Shown: positions 8,805 to 17,573, numbered from the stretch's first letter. The stretch is DNA of 64,000 nucleotides from Schnuerera sp. xch1 (GCF_019931165.1 NZ_JAIOUP010000004.1:58933-122932), one strand, 5' to 3'. Numbers and translations are program-made. The notes: generated from the letters alone by a model not told the origin.

Positions 8805-8851
8805 CCTAATATTTTTATTATTTTTTGTAAACTATATTTTAAATCAATCTA

Positions 8852-10039
8852 TCATTCAACATTTTCGTATTTCCTAGTCTTGTTCCAAAAATCTTTTTTC
8901 CATTCAGGATTTATTATTCTATACAATCCAATAGTTAAAAGAGGCAATGCATATACAGCAATCATTCCATATGCCATAATTGTATATCCTTTGGAAACCA
9001 AGTCAATTATGCCAATTTTCGATAGAAAGGTAGCCGTAATTAAAACAACTACTGTAAGTATGGCGTTCTGTTTACGAGTAAGTATTTCTTTTCTCATTTC
9101 CTTTAATCCCGAATTAATCCTTTCTACTAAAGCATGAATCATCCCTGTTGATGTTTCGATTAACGTCCAGCCAACTACAATACCAAATAAAATAATTATC
9201 CATGGTCTTCCCATCCCCTGTAACATTACAAGCCAAGGAACTGGTGCACCTATAATTTCCTTGGAGGGATAAAATCCCATCAGCGAAAAATAGGTTATAA
9301 ACCATGGTATTGTCATCAATAATCCTGCTATAATTGCAGCACAAATAGTTTCCTTTCTTTTAGTTTGTCTCTTCAGTGTAAATAAAGTAGCAGGATATAC
9401 TGCTAAATTATAACCCACATATAAAATACCACTCCATAATACAGCCCCTATAGATACTGATGTTTCTGAAACATAACTAACATCACTAGTCATAAAAACC
9501 CGTTGTACATTACCCCAGGTACTTGATAAAACTAGTATACCAAATATTATATAGCCAATATATAAAGCTATGGTTCCATATGTTTCAAACCTTTCAATTA
9601 ACCAGCCACCATAAAAGTTTAAAATACCAACTATAATTATAACCCCCGTAACACCAATCCAATATGGAAGCCCCATTGTACTTTTAACAATTTCTCCAGT
9701 AGCAGAAGCCATTATAGCTATAATTAATATGGCTAAGAGTATATATAAAACATCATATAATATGTAAAATTTACCTATAAATTGCTGCACTAGTAATTTA
9801 TAATCATACACTTTGAATAATCTAGCTAATTCAAATGTCAAAATAGCTAATACTGTAAAACCTATAAAAATACCTAAACCACCAAGCCATCCCATAGCAC
9901 CAAATTTACCACCGTAGGCTACGACTTCACTTCCAGTTGCATATCCTCCACCTATAAGAACAGATTGTAATATAACCCCTGGAAGTATATATCGCCCAAA
10001 TACACCATCATAAAATCCCTTTTTATCTTTACTCGTCAT
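8852..10039 (-). CDS. YkvI-like membrane transporter (APC/NSS-type fold)
   Basis: 395 residues from ATG 10039, preceded by GGGGGAATTATA. Ten to eleven hydrophobic helices are visible. The N-terminal PGVILQSVLIGGGYATGSEV, with an unwound helix-1 glycine motif, and MGFYP...GAPVPWLVMLQ are typical of the YkvI membrane family, which is related to sodium/amino-acid symporters. Substrate is unknown. The gene lies next to a class III aminotransferase and an XRE-cupin regulator on the same strand, which suggests uptake of an amino acid or amine used by that enzyme. A terminator follows the gene. Confidence 0.7.
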   Translation of the reverse strand: MTSKDKKGFYDGVFGRYILPGVILQSVLIGGGYATGSEVVAYGGKFGAMGWLGGLGIFIGFTVLAILTFELARLFKVYDYKLLVQQFIGKFYILYDVLYILLAILIIAIMASATGEIVKSTMGLPYWIGVTGVIIIVGILNFYGGWLIERFETYGTIALYIGYIIFGILVLSSTWGNVQRVFMTSDVSYVSETSVSIGAVLWSGILYVGYNLAVYPATLFTLKRQTKRKETICAAIIAGLLMTIPWFITYFSLMGFYPSKEIIGAPVPWLVMLQGMGRPWIIILFGIVVGWTLIETSTGMIHALVERINSGLKEMRKEILTRKQNAILTVVVLITATFLSKIGIIDLVSKGYTIMAYGMIAVYALPLLTIGLYRIINPEWKKDFWNKTRKYENVE

Positions 10040-10182
10040 TATAATTCCCCCTAAAAATAAAATAAATTGCACTAATTCCCGTTACAAAGAACTTCTATTG
10101 TTTGCTCAAAGAAATTTAGCAAGTCTAATCTCTCAAAATCTGATAGAGATTGTAAGTTTAGTACTCACACCAAGAACCATAG

Positions 10183-11535
10183 TTACCAGCCTTTAGCTAT
10201 CTCTAGCACTTCATCGGGAATATGGCCATTAATATATTCATTAATAGATTCTTCAATAATATTTAACGCCTTATCTATCTGTTCTTTATTTATAACAAGA
10301 GGAGGTTGAATCCTAAGAACACTATTGCTAAAGAAAGTAAGCAATACTCCCTTCTCCCAGCAACGATAACAAATTTTTGCTGCTGCATTTTGAGCTTTTT
10401 CCTTAGTATCTCTATCTTTAACTAAATCAACTCCAATAGATAATCCAAGGCCACGAACATCTCCTATAAGAGAATACTTATCCTTCATCTCATTAAAGCG
10501 TTCCTTTACATATTCTCCTAATTCTTTAGAATGATTTATTAGATTTTCTTCCTTTATAACTTCAATAGTAGCTAAAGCTGCTCTACAAGCTATAGGATTA
10601 CCTCCCATTGTAAATAAATGAGCAGGTGCTCCCATCGATTGCATAATTTCTTCCTTTGCAACTATAGCACTCATGGGCATTCCTGAAGCTATTGATTTAG
10701 CCATAACCACAATGTCAGGTTCAATATCAAAATGATTAATTCCAAACCATTTTCCAGTTCTACCAAAACCTTGTTGTACCTCTTCGCTTACGAATAGAAT
10801 TTGATATTCTTTACATAAGGAATATAACTTATCAATATACTTTTTAGGTGGAATTACAAGACCTGCATCTCCTGCTATAGGCTCAATTACGATTGCAGCA
10901 ACTTCCTCTATTGGTATATAATGTTTAAAATCATTTTCTAAAAGTTTTAAGCATTCTAAATCACAGATTTCTTCATTTTTATCAAATAGACAACGATAAC
11001 AATCAGGATATGGAATGTGATGTATGTCGGGTACCAATGGTCCTATCTTTCTACGCATATTTAAACTTAATGCTGACATTGAGATAGCCCCATAGGTTGA
11101 ACCATGATATGATTGAATATAAGTAATAATCTTACTTCTACCTGTATAAGCTCTAGCAAGTTTAATTACGCCATCATTGGCATCTGAACCCGAAAGGCCA
11201 AAAGCTACTTTTTTGTTGAAATGTCCAGGAGTAATATCAATGAGTTCTTTAGCCAATTTAACCAAAGACTCATGATACATATAAGCTGGAGTATAGTGAA
11301 TAAATTCTTTAGCTTGTTTTATAATAGCGTCAACAACCTTTGGATGGGTATGTCCAGTATTTAGCGCTGCAGCACTAGACAACAAGTCAATATAATTATT
11401 TCCATCTACATCTTCAATAATCGCACCCCTTCCACGTTTTACAACTAATGGATAATATGGAACTCTAGCAGATGGACAAATAACTTTGTCATCTTCCTTT
11501 ACTATGTCAATACAGTTATCTATTTTTACTGTCAT
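10183..11535 (-). CDS. Class III PLP-dependent aminotransferase
   Basis: 450 residues with a full class III fold: GLSGSDANDGVIKLARAYTG near residue 115, YHGSTYGAIS, IVIEPIAGDAG, and VVMAKSIASGMP whose Lys forms the Schiff base. The usual DEVQ is here SEEVQQGFGRTG, so the Asp that contacts the PLP ring nitrogen is Glu. Relatives include GabT and amino acid racemases of the same fold. The amine donor cannot be read from sequence. RBS AAGGAGGAGG precedes ATG 11535. It is probably cotranscribed with the downstream YkvI-like transporter (144 bp apart). Confidence 0.85.
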   Translation of the reverse strand: MTVKIDNCIDIVKEDDKVICPSARVPYYPLVVKRGRGAIIEDVDGNNYIDLLSSAAALNTGHTHPKVVDAIIKQAKEFIHYTPAYMYHESLVKLAKELIDITPGHFNKKVAFGLSGSDANDGVIKLARAYTGRSKIITYIQSYHGSTYGAISMSALSLNMRRKIGPLVPDIHHIPYPDCYRCLFDKNEEICDLECLKLLENDFKHYIPIEEVAAIVIEPIAGDAGLVIPPKKYIDKLYSLCKEYQILFVSEEVQQGFGRTGKWFGINHFDIEPDIVVMAKSIASGMPMSAIVAKEEIMQSMGAPAHLFTMGGNPIACRAALATIEVIKEENLINHSKELGEYVKERFNEMKDKYSLIGDVRGLGLSIGVDLVKDRDTKEKAQNAAAKICYRCWEKGVLLTFFSNSVLRIQPPLVINKEQIDKALNIIEESINEYINGHIPDEVLEIAKGW

Positions 11536-11910
11536 AAAACCTCCTCCTTTAATAAGTGAAATTTAAGTTATGTTAAAAAATATTTTAATTATAACTTAAT
11601 TAATTATTTATTAATTAATTGTAGTATTACTTAATCTATATGCTAGGAGGAAATTAAGTATTCATTATAATTATTAAGTATATATTTATTTTAAATAGAA
11701 TAATGCTGCCGTTTTTATATAAGGGAACACCTTAAATTGCTTAGTATACAGATTAATCGAGGTTTTTTGAAACTATTATTATATAAGGAAAGTAGTAAAT
11801 GAAAATAGTTAAAAAGTAAATATAATTTAAACTAGTGATATTTATCTAAGTCTATATTAATAACATATTAAGTATATATTAACAACGTATAATGTTGGAA
11901 TTAAAGATAC
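11536..11910. other. AT-rich upstream region of the aminotransferase gene
   Basis: Very AT-rich with several ATTAATTAAT runs. It should hold the promoter and perhaps sites for the cupin regulator encoded to the right. No gene seen. Confidence 0.4.
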
Positions 11911-11970
11911 TTAAATAAATTAAAAAAGATAATCTGTTTTACAACAGATTATCTTTTTTAATTTATTTAA
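11911..11970. terminator. Large perfect hairpin, likely terminator of the XRE-cupin gene
   Basis: Two 27-bp arms (11911-11937 and 11944-11970) are exactly complementary around a 6-base loop. The inner GATAATCTGT stem is flanked by A6/T6 runs, so it can terminate in either direction. The nearest gene ending here is the minus-strand XRE-cupin gene. Confidence 0.7.
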
Positions 11971-12161
11971 GGTTACCATATTTTTTCGCATATTTTTGAA
12001 TATAAATCCAATAGTATTTTAGCTTAGAAATAAATTATTACCATGTCAAAATCAGTTTAGTTTGTCATAGCATCTTCACTTTTAATAAATAAGACTTTTT
12101 TACGCTTACTTATCCTTTATCAAGAAATATTTAAAATGATATTTATTTAATGGTAAATTAA

Positions 12162-12713
12162 TTAATATATTGGAGGAGATATATTACTTATACCTATAGC
12201 TTTTTCAGTACTAGAATTATAAAATTTATGTGGAACGTTTTCATGAATGTAAATACTATCTCCCTTTTTAAGCTCATATTTACTTTCCCCTAGAAAAACT
12301 TCAATTTCCCCTTCTATCACGAATATACACTCATCGGCAGCATGGGTAAGATAATCATCACTGCTCCAGCTTTTTGAATCCAATTGAAAATATATAATTT
12401 CCATCTTAGGATTTGTCCTTTTATCAGAAGCCATAGGTGAAACAAATTCATAAATTATACTGCTATTAGGTAAATCTAATTTTTTTCTTTTATCTGCAGT
12501 AATAAGGACATGTTCCTTGTTTTCATCAGCTAAAAAAGTATATATAGGTACTTCTAAAGATTCGGCAATCTTTCTTAATGAGGAAAGGGAAGGTTCTATA
12601 ATTTCTCTTTCCAGCTGTGATATATAACTAGCAGTTAATTGTGTTTTATCAGACAACTGATTTAAAGTGTACCCTTTATTTTGACGTATTTTCCTAATCT
12701 TGTAACCTAACAT
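12162..12713 (-). CDS. XRE-family regulator with C-terminal cupin
   Basis: 183 residues. An XRE helix-turn-helix occupies residues 5-62 (LNQLSDKTQLTASYISQLER). A cupin fold at about 105-183 carries HAADECIFVIEGEIEVFLG and KGDSIYIHENVPHKFYN. Such proteins bind a small molecule in the cupin barrel and control nearby catabolic or transport genes. The neighbours are an aminotransferase and a transporter, so it probably regulates them. ATG 12713 is preceded by AAGGAGGTTTTTT. Confidence 0.9.
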   Translation of the reverse strand: MLGYKIRKIRQNKGYTLNQLSDKTQLTASYISQLEREIIEPSLSSLRKIAESLEVPIYTFLADENKEHVLITADKRKKLDLPNSSIIYEFVSPMASDKRTNPKMEIIYFQLDSKSWSSDDYLTHAADECIFVIEGEIEVFLGESKYELKKGDSIYIHENVPHKFYNSSTEKAIGISNISPPIY

Positions 12714-13146
12714 AAAAAACCTCCTTAAGGATTTAATAGTGAACTACTCTCCACAGACTTGACTTTCCCTCGTTTAAAGGACAGATATTGCTTTTATTAA
12801 TCCCTTTAATGCCTTATATATTTTACATAAGAAAGACAATACTTAGTTTTCACTATTGCCGAATTCTCCTTGCAACATTATATATGTATTTACTCAAAAC
12901 TATCATATCTATATTATATCAATTATATTATAAAATTAAAGACATAAAGCTATTGATTTTATAGTGTTTACATCCGTACTGAAAGATTCAATATTGGCAT
13001 TATTGATAAAAATAAAAGTTGATATTTCATAATAAAATAAAACAAGAGAACGGTTTTACTGTGTTATCCGTCCCCTGTATAAAAACAATTATATTCTATA
13101 TACTAAGCAATGCCAATGATGGTGCAATGGTACTCTAAAAATATCC
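12714..13146. other. Intergenic, no gene
   Basis: AT-rich. It holds the promoter of the XRE-cupin gene and the 3' side of the HypA-like gene. A weak inverted repeat lies near 13042-13075. Nothing else is recognised. Confidence 0.4.
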
Positions 13147-13404
13147 CTATAACAAAGTCTCACCCTGGATACTATGAATTATTGCAGTTTGATCTTCAAT
13201 ATCATCTCGTTCAATTTTTATTTCTAATTCATCTCCAAAGATATCTTTGCTATTAACCTCTAAATACTTTTGCAAATTCACTTCATCAATATCGTTTTGA
13301 AAACTCACTACTAATGTAAATTTATCAATCCGCTTAATATAGTTCTTCTCACAAATTTCATTTAATGACTGAGATATCTTATTCAATAAATAAGTATCAT
13401 GCAT
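13147..13404 (-). CDS. HypA-like small protein lacking the zinc domain
   Basis: 85 residues from ATG 13404, preceded by GAGGAGGTTTCTA. The start MHDTYLLNKISQSLNEICEK followed by KRIDKFTLVVSFQNDIDE and ELEIKIERDDIE resembles the nickel-binding half of HypA/HybF, which begin MHE and have the same beta-alpha-beta layout. The two CXXC pairs that bind structural zinc in HypA are absent. Nickel delivery to hydrogenase is therefore not established. No hydrogenase genes are nearby. It may be a specialised relative or a coincidental likeness. Confidence 0.45.
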   Translation of the reverse strand: MHDTYLLNKISQSLNEICEKNYIKRIDKFTLVVSFQNDIDEVNLQKYLEVNSKDIFGDELEIKIERDDIEDQTAIIHSIQGETLL

Positions 13405-13636
13405 TAGAAACCTCCTCATAGTATAATTTATAAATCCCTCAGCTTATGGATTCATTTAATTCTATGCTTAATAATAAATAAATATTAGCATATAATGAAT
13501 TACTACTAAAAAGGTAGAGCTCTTACTAGATTATAATATATTACTTGAATCTTATTGCAACTCCTGACATAATTGCTGATGATTGGTTAATTATAAATAC
13601 CATTATTGATATATGGAATTGTTTAAGCCTGAATCC

Positions 13637-14395
13637 TCAGTTGTTTTTCTCTTTAATAGTAACACTAATTCCTTCAACGTCGCCGTTATTTTTAGCCTCT
13701 TCAAGGAGACTTATAAGTTCGCCACTTTCAATATCGTTAGGAGTCACTCCATGTACACTTACATACGTGCTATCCACTTCACTAGATAAGCTATATTCGC
13801 TAAAATTACAGTCATTGTCTACGAATGCCTTATATGCATCAGTTAAGATCTTTGCAATTCCTTCTAAGGTTCTATCTCTTAAATCAACCCGAATTAAAAC
13901 CTCTGAATCTAAAGGCAATGATCTGTCAAATTCCATATCAAGCTCTAAAACATCATTAGTCAGCTCATCCTTTTTATATATTACTATTGTAGTATTGTCT
14001 TCATATCCAAGTTCTTTTGCAATAATATCCTTTGCAATAACTGAGTATTCATCTGAAAGCCTTTGCCATGTATTAAACTTTCCTAATACGTAGCTTTCAT
14101 AATCATCCCGAATCTCGCCTTTACGATAATATATAGGAAATTTAGTATCAATACTTGTTTTGGATTTGGCTCTTGCCATATATGCTCCAGTTTTAAAATT
14201 ATAGTTTGCTTTTTCTATTTCAAGGTCTAAAGAAGGATAATTTTCATCCACGTATTTCTCTATAGCCTTATTTGCAATCATTTCAGATATTGGGTTGCCA
14301 GCAAAAGCGTTGATAAAAAATAGTATGCCTCCAATAAGTGCTGTAACTATTACCCCTACAAGTACTTTTAATACCTTCCCTCTATTATTCTTCAT
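13637..14395 (-). CDS. YfjL-like membrane-anchored protein
   Basis: 252 residues from ATG 14395 (AAAAGGGGAATAAG before it). A single N-terminal membrane helix (residues 10-34) is followed by GNPISEMIANKAIEKYVDENYP and an exported domain. This N-terminus is typical of the YfjL-like family of Bacillus and Clostridia, whose function is unknown. The C-terminal half has alternating strands (VSVHGVTPNDIES). A partial copy of the dispersed hairpin repeat lies at its 3' end. Confidence 0.65.
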   Translation of the reverse strand: MKNNRGKVLKVLVGVIVTALIGGILFFINAFAGNPISEMIANKAIEKYVDENYPSLDLEIEKANYNFKTGAYMARAKSKTSIDTKFPIYYRKGEIRDDYESYVLGKFNTWQRLSDEYSVIAKDIIAKELGYEDNTTIVIYKKDELTNDVLELDMEFDRSLPLDSEVLIRVDLRDRTLEGIAKILTDAYKAFVDNDCNFSEYSLSSEVDSTYVSVHGVTPNDIESGELISLLEEAKNNGDVEGISVTIKEKNN

Positions 14396-14492
14396 CTTAT
14401 TCCCCTTTTCTAAATACAAATTTTATAATTCCTGCAATGATTATACCACAGTGTAATATATCATACAAAAAAACCAATATGCGAAAAAATAG

Positions 14493-14531
14493 AATCAGAC
14501 TTGAATTTAGGGAATTATTCAAGCCTGACCC
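14493..14531. repeat. Dispersed hairpin repeat, copy 2
   Basis: GAATCAGACTTGAATTTAGG and its near-complement ATTATTCAAGCCTGACCC form a hairpin. A close copy lies at 25147-25196. It overlaps the 3' end of the DHHW fragment and may terminate it. Confidence 0.6.
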
Positions 14532-14810
14532 ATAAACTATATTTTATTAATACTTCATAAATATTAACCCAAAAGTTTCGAAAGGGAAACTGATCTGAAA
14601 AATATGATTCGATTTTAGTCTCATAACTACCACTTAATACATCTTCAATATGAAAATCAGGCCATTGTGCTAAATAACGTTGTTCCTCTTTCGAAAAGGT
14701 TTTATCGGGTATGGTAAAATGCAAAATAAGCATAGCAATTATAAATAAAAATGGGAACACGGAAACTATATTCTGCAAAATAGTACAGTTTTTTTGTTAT
14801 TTATTCGCAT
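14515..14810 (-). pseudogene. N-terminal fragment of a DHHW-family protein
   Basis: The minus strand starts at ATG 14810 with a good ribosome binding site (TTGAGGATTGAT) and reads MRINNKKTVLF, then shifts frame into SVFPFLFIIAMLILHF, PDKTFSKEEQRYLAQWPDF and DQFPFRNFWVNIYE, and ends at 14515. These are the signal helix and first motif of DHHW proteins (normally about 380 residues, exported, related to AlgX-type SGNH proteins). It has lost more than three quarters of its length and is frameshifted near its start. Confidence 0.6.
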
Positions 14811-14824
14811 ATCAATCCTCAAGG

Positions 14825-15091
14825 TTAAAATCTAAAATATATAAATGGGTTGTAGTCGGACAGAATATCGATATCATCATAAATAAAGCCAGCTGTACTT
14901 CCAGCTCCAGCTATTACAGATTCCCTTGGCAGGATTTCATTAAAAACAAAGCCTTCAGTAATAGAATCTCCTATAAATACACTGTTTTCAAAATCAGCTT
15001 TAACATCATTTTTTGCAGTTGTATTCTGGCAGGCAGTCATACTACCTATGATAAGAATACCAATTAGTAAACTAATCATTAATTTTTTCAT
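14825..15091 (-). pseudogene. Truncated SGNH-hydrolase lipoprotein, copy 1
   Basis: From ATG 15091 (AGAGGTATTGTAT before it). Lipoprotein signal with MTACQN lipobox, then FENSVFIGDSITEGF, the first (GDS) block of SGNH/GDSL esterases. After DIDILS the frame diverges into DYNPFIYFRF and stops. The catalytic Asp-His block is missing. Copy 2 at 17185-17466 is identical up to that point. Genes of this kind commonly sit beside DHHW proteins, as here. Confidence 0.75.
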
Positions 15092-15168
15092 ATACAATAC
15101 CTCTTTTCTTTATTTGATACGTATATATTACAGTAACGAAGTGCAGATGAGGTAAAGTTTGGATATTG
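14858..15168 (-). repeat. Duplicated block, copy 1
   Basis: About 310 bp, nearly identical to 17232-17554. It includes the promoter, start and first 75 codons of the SGNH gene. The main difference is an 11-bp deletion in the promoter of this copy. Confidence 0.9.
15141..15168 (-). promoter_or_regulatory. Response-regulator-type site, one repeat lost
   Basis: GTGCAGATGAGG then TAAAGTTTGGATATTG lies upstream of SGNH copy 1. The same element occurs at 17516-17554 and 18399-18437, where the GTGCA/TGCAGATGA unit appears twice with an 11-bp step. Here only one unit remains. Confidence 0.5.
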
Positions 15169-15183
15169 TTTAATGTGATTTTT

Positions 15184-15220
15184 AGCAAAAAAACAGCCAT
15201 AAAGAATCTCTCATGGCTGT
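15184..15220 (-). terminator. Rho-independent terminator of tlpA-like gene
   Basis: Stem ACAGCCAT / ATGGCTGT with a 12-base loop, followed on the minus strand by TTTTTTTGC, 10 bp after the TlpA-like gene. Confidence 0.75.
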
Positions 15221-15229
15221 ATCGTTCTA

Positions 15230-15838
15230 TTACTCTCCATTTGAAAGCGCATCTAAAATGATCTGCTTATACTCCTCTTTTGTCTTAACTCCTATGATTA
15301 TTTCACCTATACTATTTCCTGCATTATCAACAATTAAAGTTGTTGGATACGCGATCACTGGTATATCTTTAGCAAGCATCTCATTGTTAATCAAGTTTGT
15401 ATAACTTATATGTTGTGCATCTATAATTTTATTTGCAAGGGCTATGTTTTGCTTATCCTCTTTAAAATCAGCATCTATTGTATCGCCTACAATTCCTATG
15501 ATGTTCACGTCTTTATCCTTTAGTTCCTCGCTAAGTTCTTGAATTTCCGGCATCTCATTTATACATGGCTTGCAGGAGGTTGACCAAACATTTATCATTG
15601 TAATTTTGTTCTCTTTAAATATATCACTGCTTATTTCATTTCCTTTTAAATCTGTAGTGTTAAAGCTTATCTTTTTAACATCCTTTAGTTTTCCCTTTGC
15701 CTTCTTATCATACTCTTCTTGCATTCGTATTTCAGTATCAGACCTATTATCTTTATTTTCGGGCACAGCTTTTCCACAGGCTGAGACCGATATCATTAAT
15801 ATTAATAAAAGCATGATCGCTAATAATTTTCTCTTCAC
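15230..15838 (-). CDS. TlpA-type thioredoxin-fold lipoprotein
   Basis: 202 residues. Lipoprotein signal with SACG lipobox (Cys21), then a thioredoxin fold starting KISFNTTDLKGNEISSD. The redox site is WSTSCKPCINEMPEI (CKPC, about residue 91), and the cis-Pro region is IPVIAYPTTLIVDNAG. It would act on the outer face of the membrane as a thiol reductant or oxidant. The upstream genes encode a membrane polyferredoxin and a CXXC peptide on the same strand, suggesting electrons flow from ferredoxin through the membrane to this protein. Confidence 0.9.
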   Translation of the reverse strand: MKRKLLAIMLLLILMISVSACGKAVPENKDNRSDTEIRMQEEYDKKAKGKLKDVKKISFNTTDLKGNEISSDIFKENKITMINVWSTSCKPCINEMPEIQELSEELKDKDVNIIGIVGDTIDADFKEDKQNIALANKIIDAQHISYTNLINNEMLAKDIPVIAYPTTLIVDNAGNSIGEIIIGVKTKEEYKQIILDALSNGE

Positions 15839-15897
15839 ATTTTACACTCCTATACTTTGATAAATTTAGTTTTCGCTGCTCTTAGTTTGCTTATTTC

Positions 15898-16776
15898 TCA
15901 AATTTTGTATTTCCTTTCTCGCATCGAAAATATTCTAAAGATGAAACCCTTTTTTATCGCCTTTTTAGAACAAACTTTGACACATTCTCCGCATCTAATA
16001 CATTCTCGATGATTTGGATTTCTATTGGGCTCAATATGCATTTTGCAGCTCTTTGAACATATATTACAATCTATACATTTACTTTTATCAATCTCATACT
16101 TATAAAAACTAATTTTATTAAAAAAAGAATAAAACGCACCCAAAGGGCAGATATATTTACAAAATGGTCTATAAATCAATATCGAGCTTATCACAACTAT
16201 GCCTAGAATTATCATTTTCCATGTAAACAAAAATCCTATGGTCTGCCTCAGCGGCTCATTCAACAATACTAATGGAATACCACCTTCCAAAGTCCCTGCA
16301 GGACAAATATATTTACAAAAATACGGAATACTTATTCCAAGTTGACCAACTAGTAAAATTGGAAGTAATATTACTGGTATAGCCAAAATCAAGTATTTAG
16401 TAGACCTAAGAATTCTATCCACTTTCCTATTAATTGTAATCTTCCCTATAGGTATCTTGTAAACAATATCTTGAAATAATCCAAAAGGACATACAAAACC
16501 ACATGTAAGCCTCCCAAACAATACGCCTATTAATGAAATAAAACCAATGGTGTATAATGAAACTCCATAACCTACTGTTCCTGCTACAGCTTGTAATGAA
16601 CCAATGGGACAAGAACCAATAGCACCAGGACACGAATAGCAGTTAAGCCCTGGGACACAAATATTCTTTAGTTTTCCTCTATAGATATTTCCTTTAAGAA
16701 ACCCCTTAAGATAAGAATTTGTAATTATAGCAGAAATTATTTGGAATACCATCCTTTTATTTACTTTTCTATCCAA
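15898..16776 (-). CDS. Membrane 4Fe-4S protein (NapH/polyferredoxin type)
   Basis: 292 residues with four to five membrane helices. NapH-like loops CVPGLNCYSCPGAIGSCPIG, FVCPFGLFQD and YICPLGAFYS lie between helices. Two C-terminal [4Fe-4S] motifs follow: CIDCNICSKSCKMHI and CIRCGECVKVCSKKAI. It starts at TTG 16776, overlapping the stop of the upstream CXXC peptide gene by 8 bp. It probably passes electrons across the membrane to the thioredoxin lipoprotein encoded downstream (59 bp). The acceptor is inferred. Confidence 0.9.
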   Translation of the reverse strand: MDRKVNKRMVFQIISAIITNSYLKGFLKGNIYRGKLKNICVPGLNCYSCPGAIGSCPIGSLQAVAGTVGYGVSLYTIGFISLIGVLFGRLTCGFVCPFGLFQDIVYKIPIGKITINRKVDRILRSTKYLILAIPVILLPILLVGQLGISIPYFCKYICPAGTLEGGIPLVLLNEPLRQTIGFLFTWKMIILGIVVISSILIYRPFCKYICPLGAFYSFFNKISFYKYEIDKSKCIDCNICSKSCKMHIEPNRNPNHRECIRCGECVKVCSKKAIKKGFIFRIFSMRERKYKI

Positions 16777-16912
16777 TACCTATACACTCCAAACATATAT
16801 TAGTTGCCTTATTTAATATAGTATGTACTTCACCCAAATACACTCCTGCTACTACAAAAACAATGCTTAACAAAAGTATTCCGCATCTCAACTTATTTTG
16901 TGTCAGGTTCAT
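16769..16912 (-). CDS. CD1871A-family CXXC peptide
   Basis: A 47-residue gene too short for normal ORF lists. MNLTQNKLRCG is followed by one membrane helix (ILLLSIVFVVAGVYLG) and ends NICLECIGIG. The helix plus C-terminal CxxC and GIG tail are those of the CD1871A family of Clostridia. RBS GGGAGGTATATTA precedes ATG 16912. Its stop overlaps the next gene. The pair of Cys probably takes part in the same thiol/electron relay as the two downstream genes. Confidence 0.85.
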   Translation of the reverse strand: MNLTQNKLRCGILLLSIVFVVAGVYLGEVHTILNKATNICLECIGIG

Positions 16913-16940
16913 TAATATACCTCCCTGTATCAGACTGTTA

Positions 16941-16958
16941 GTGTAAAGTTATTTACAC
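16941..16958. promoter_or_regulatory. Candidate operator of the redox operon
   Basis: GTGTAAA-GTTA-TTTACAC, a perfect 7-bp inverted repeat 29 bp upstream of the CXXC peptide start. It has the form of a repressor site. The regulator is unknown. Confidence 0.45.
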
Positions 16959-17035
16959 TAGTTTTTAAAATTTGTCTTTATTTATCAAGGGTTACAATGT
17001 TTTTTAAGATAAAAATACAAATGACCTCCTTTTGT

Positions 17036-17207
17036 GTTATAATTGAGTTTCTCAAGACACTAATTATCTACTAGAAAGGACGTCATTGTTTTGAACTCAA
17101 TTATAACTTATTTACTTTTATTTAATCAATATCTTTTGAAAGTAATTTCTCAATTACTTTTATTTATCGCTAAATATATTTCTCTTAAGTTATTCGATCT
17201 AACGTGA
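17036..17207 (+). mobile_element. Insertion sequence remnant with transposase N-terminus
   Basis: A 14-bp perfect inverted repeat (17036-17049 and 17094-17107) brackets RBS GAAAGGA. TTG 17091 opens a 38-codon frame beginning LNSIITYLLLFNQYLL and LFIAKYISL, which resembles the N-termini of clostridial DDE transposases. It stops at 17207 where it joins the SGNH copy on the other strand. The catalytic domain is gone. The IS family is not determined. Confidence 0.45.
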
Positions 17208-17466
17208 TAAAGACATTATCAGGATTTTTCTCGGACAGAATATCGATATCATCATAAATAAAGCCAGCTGTACTTCCAGCTCCAGCTATTACAGATTCCC
17301 TTGGCAGGATTTCATTAAAAACAAAGCCTTCAGTAATAGAATCTCCTATAAATACACTGTTTTCAAAATCAGCTTTAACATCATTTTTTGCAGTTGTATT
17401 CTGGCAGGCAGTCATACTACCTATGATAAGAATACCAATTAGTAAACTAATCATTAATTTTTTCAT
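17185..17466 (-). pseudogene. Truncated SGNH-hydrolase lipoprotein, copy 2
   Basis: From ATG 17466. Identical to copy 1 up to DIDILS, then EKNPDNVFITL, which continues the expected SGNH core (normally VFITLG-ND). The last residues DRIT come from the adjoining insertion-sequence remnant, so the gene was cut there. It retains the lipoprotein signal and GDSITEG block but not the catalytic Asp-His. Confidence 0.75.
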
Positions 17467-17554
17467 ATACAATACCTCTTTTCTTTATTTGATACGTATA
17501 TATTACAGTAACGAAGTGCAAATTAGGTGCAGATGAGGTAAAGTTTGGATATTG
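17232..17554 (-). repeat. Duplicated block, copy 2
   Basis: Direct repeat of 14858-15168 in the same orientation, about 2.4 kb away, enclosing the redox operon. It keeps the second promoter repeat unit that copy 1 lost. Confidence 0.9.
17516..17554 (-). promoter_or_regulatory. Direct-repeat response regulator site upstream of SGNH copy 2
   Basis: GTGCA(A/G)AT occurs at 17516 and 17527, an 11-bp step, followed by the TAAAGTTTGGATATTG block. Two direct repeats one helical turn apart is the usual layout for OmpR-family dimers. The same pattern precedes the amidase gene. Confidence 0.5.
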
Positions 17555-17573
17555 TTTTTGTTCTACTTTTGAC

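Noticed and set aside
13545..14093. 182-codon plus-strand frame opposite the YfjL-like gene
   Set aside because: The sequence is Ser/Leu/Ile-rich shadow of a gene with signal anchor and good start on the other strand.
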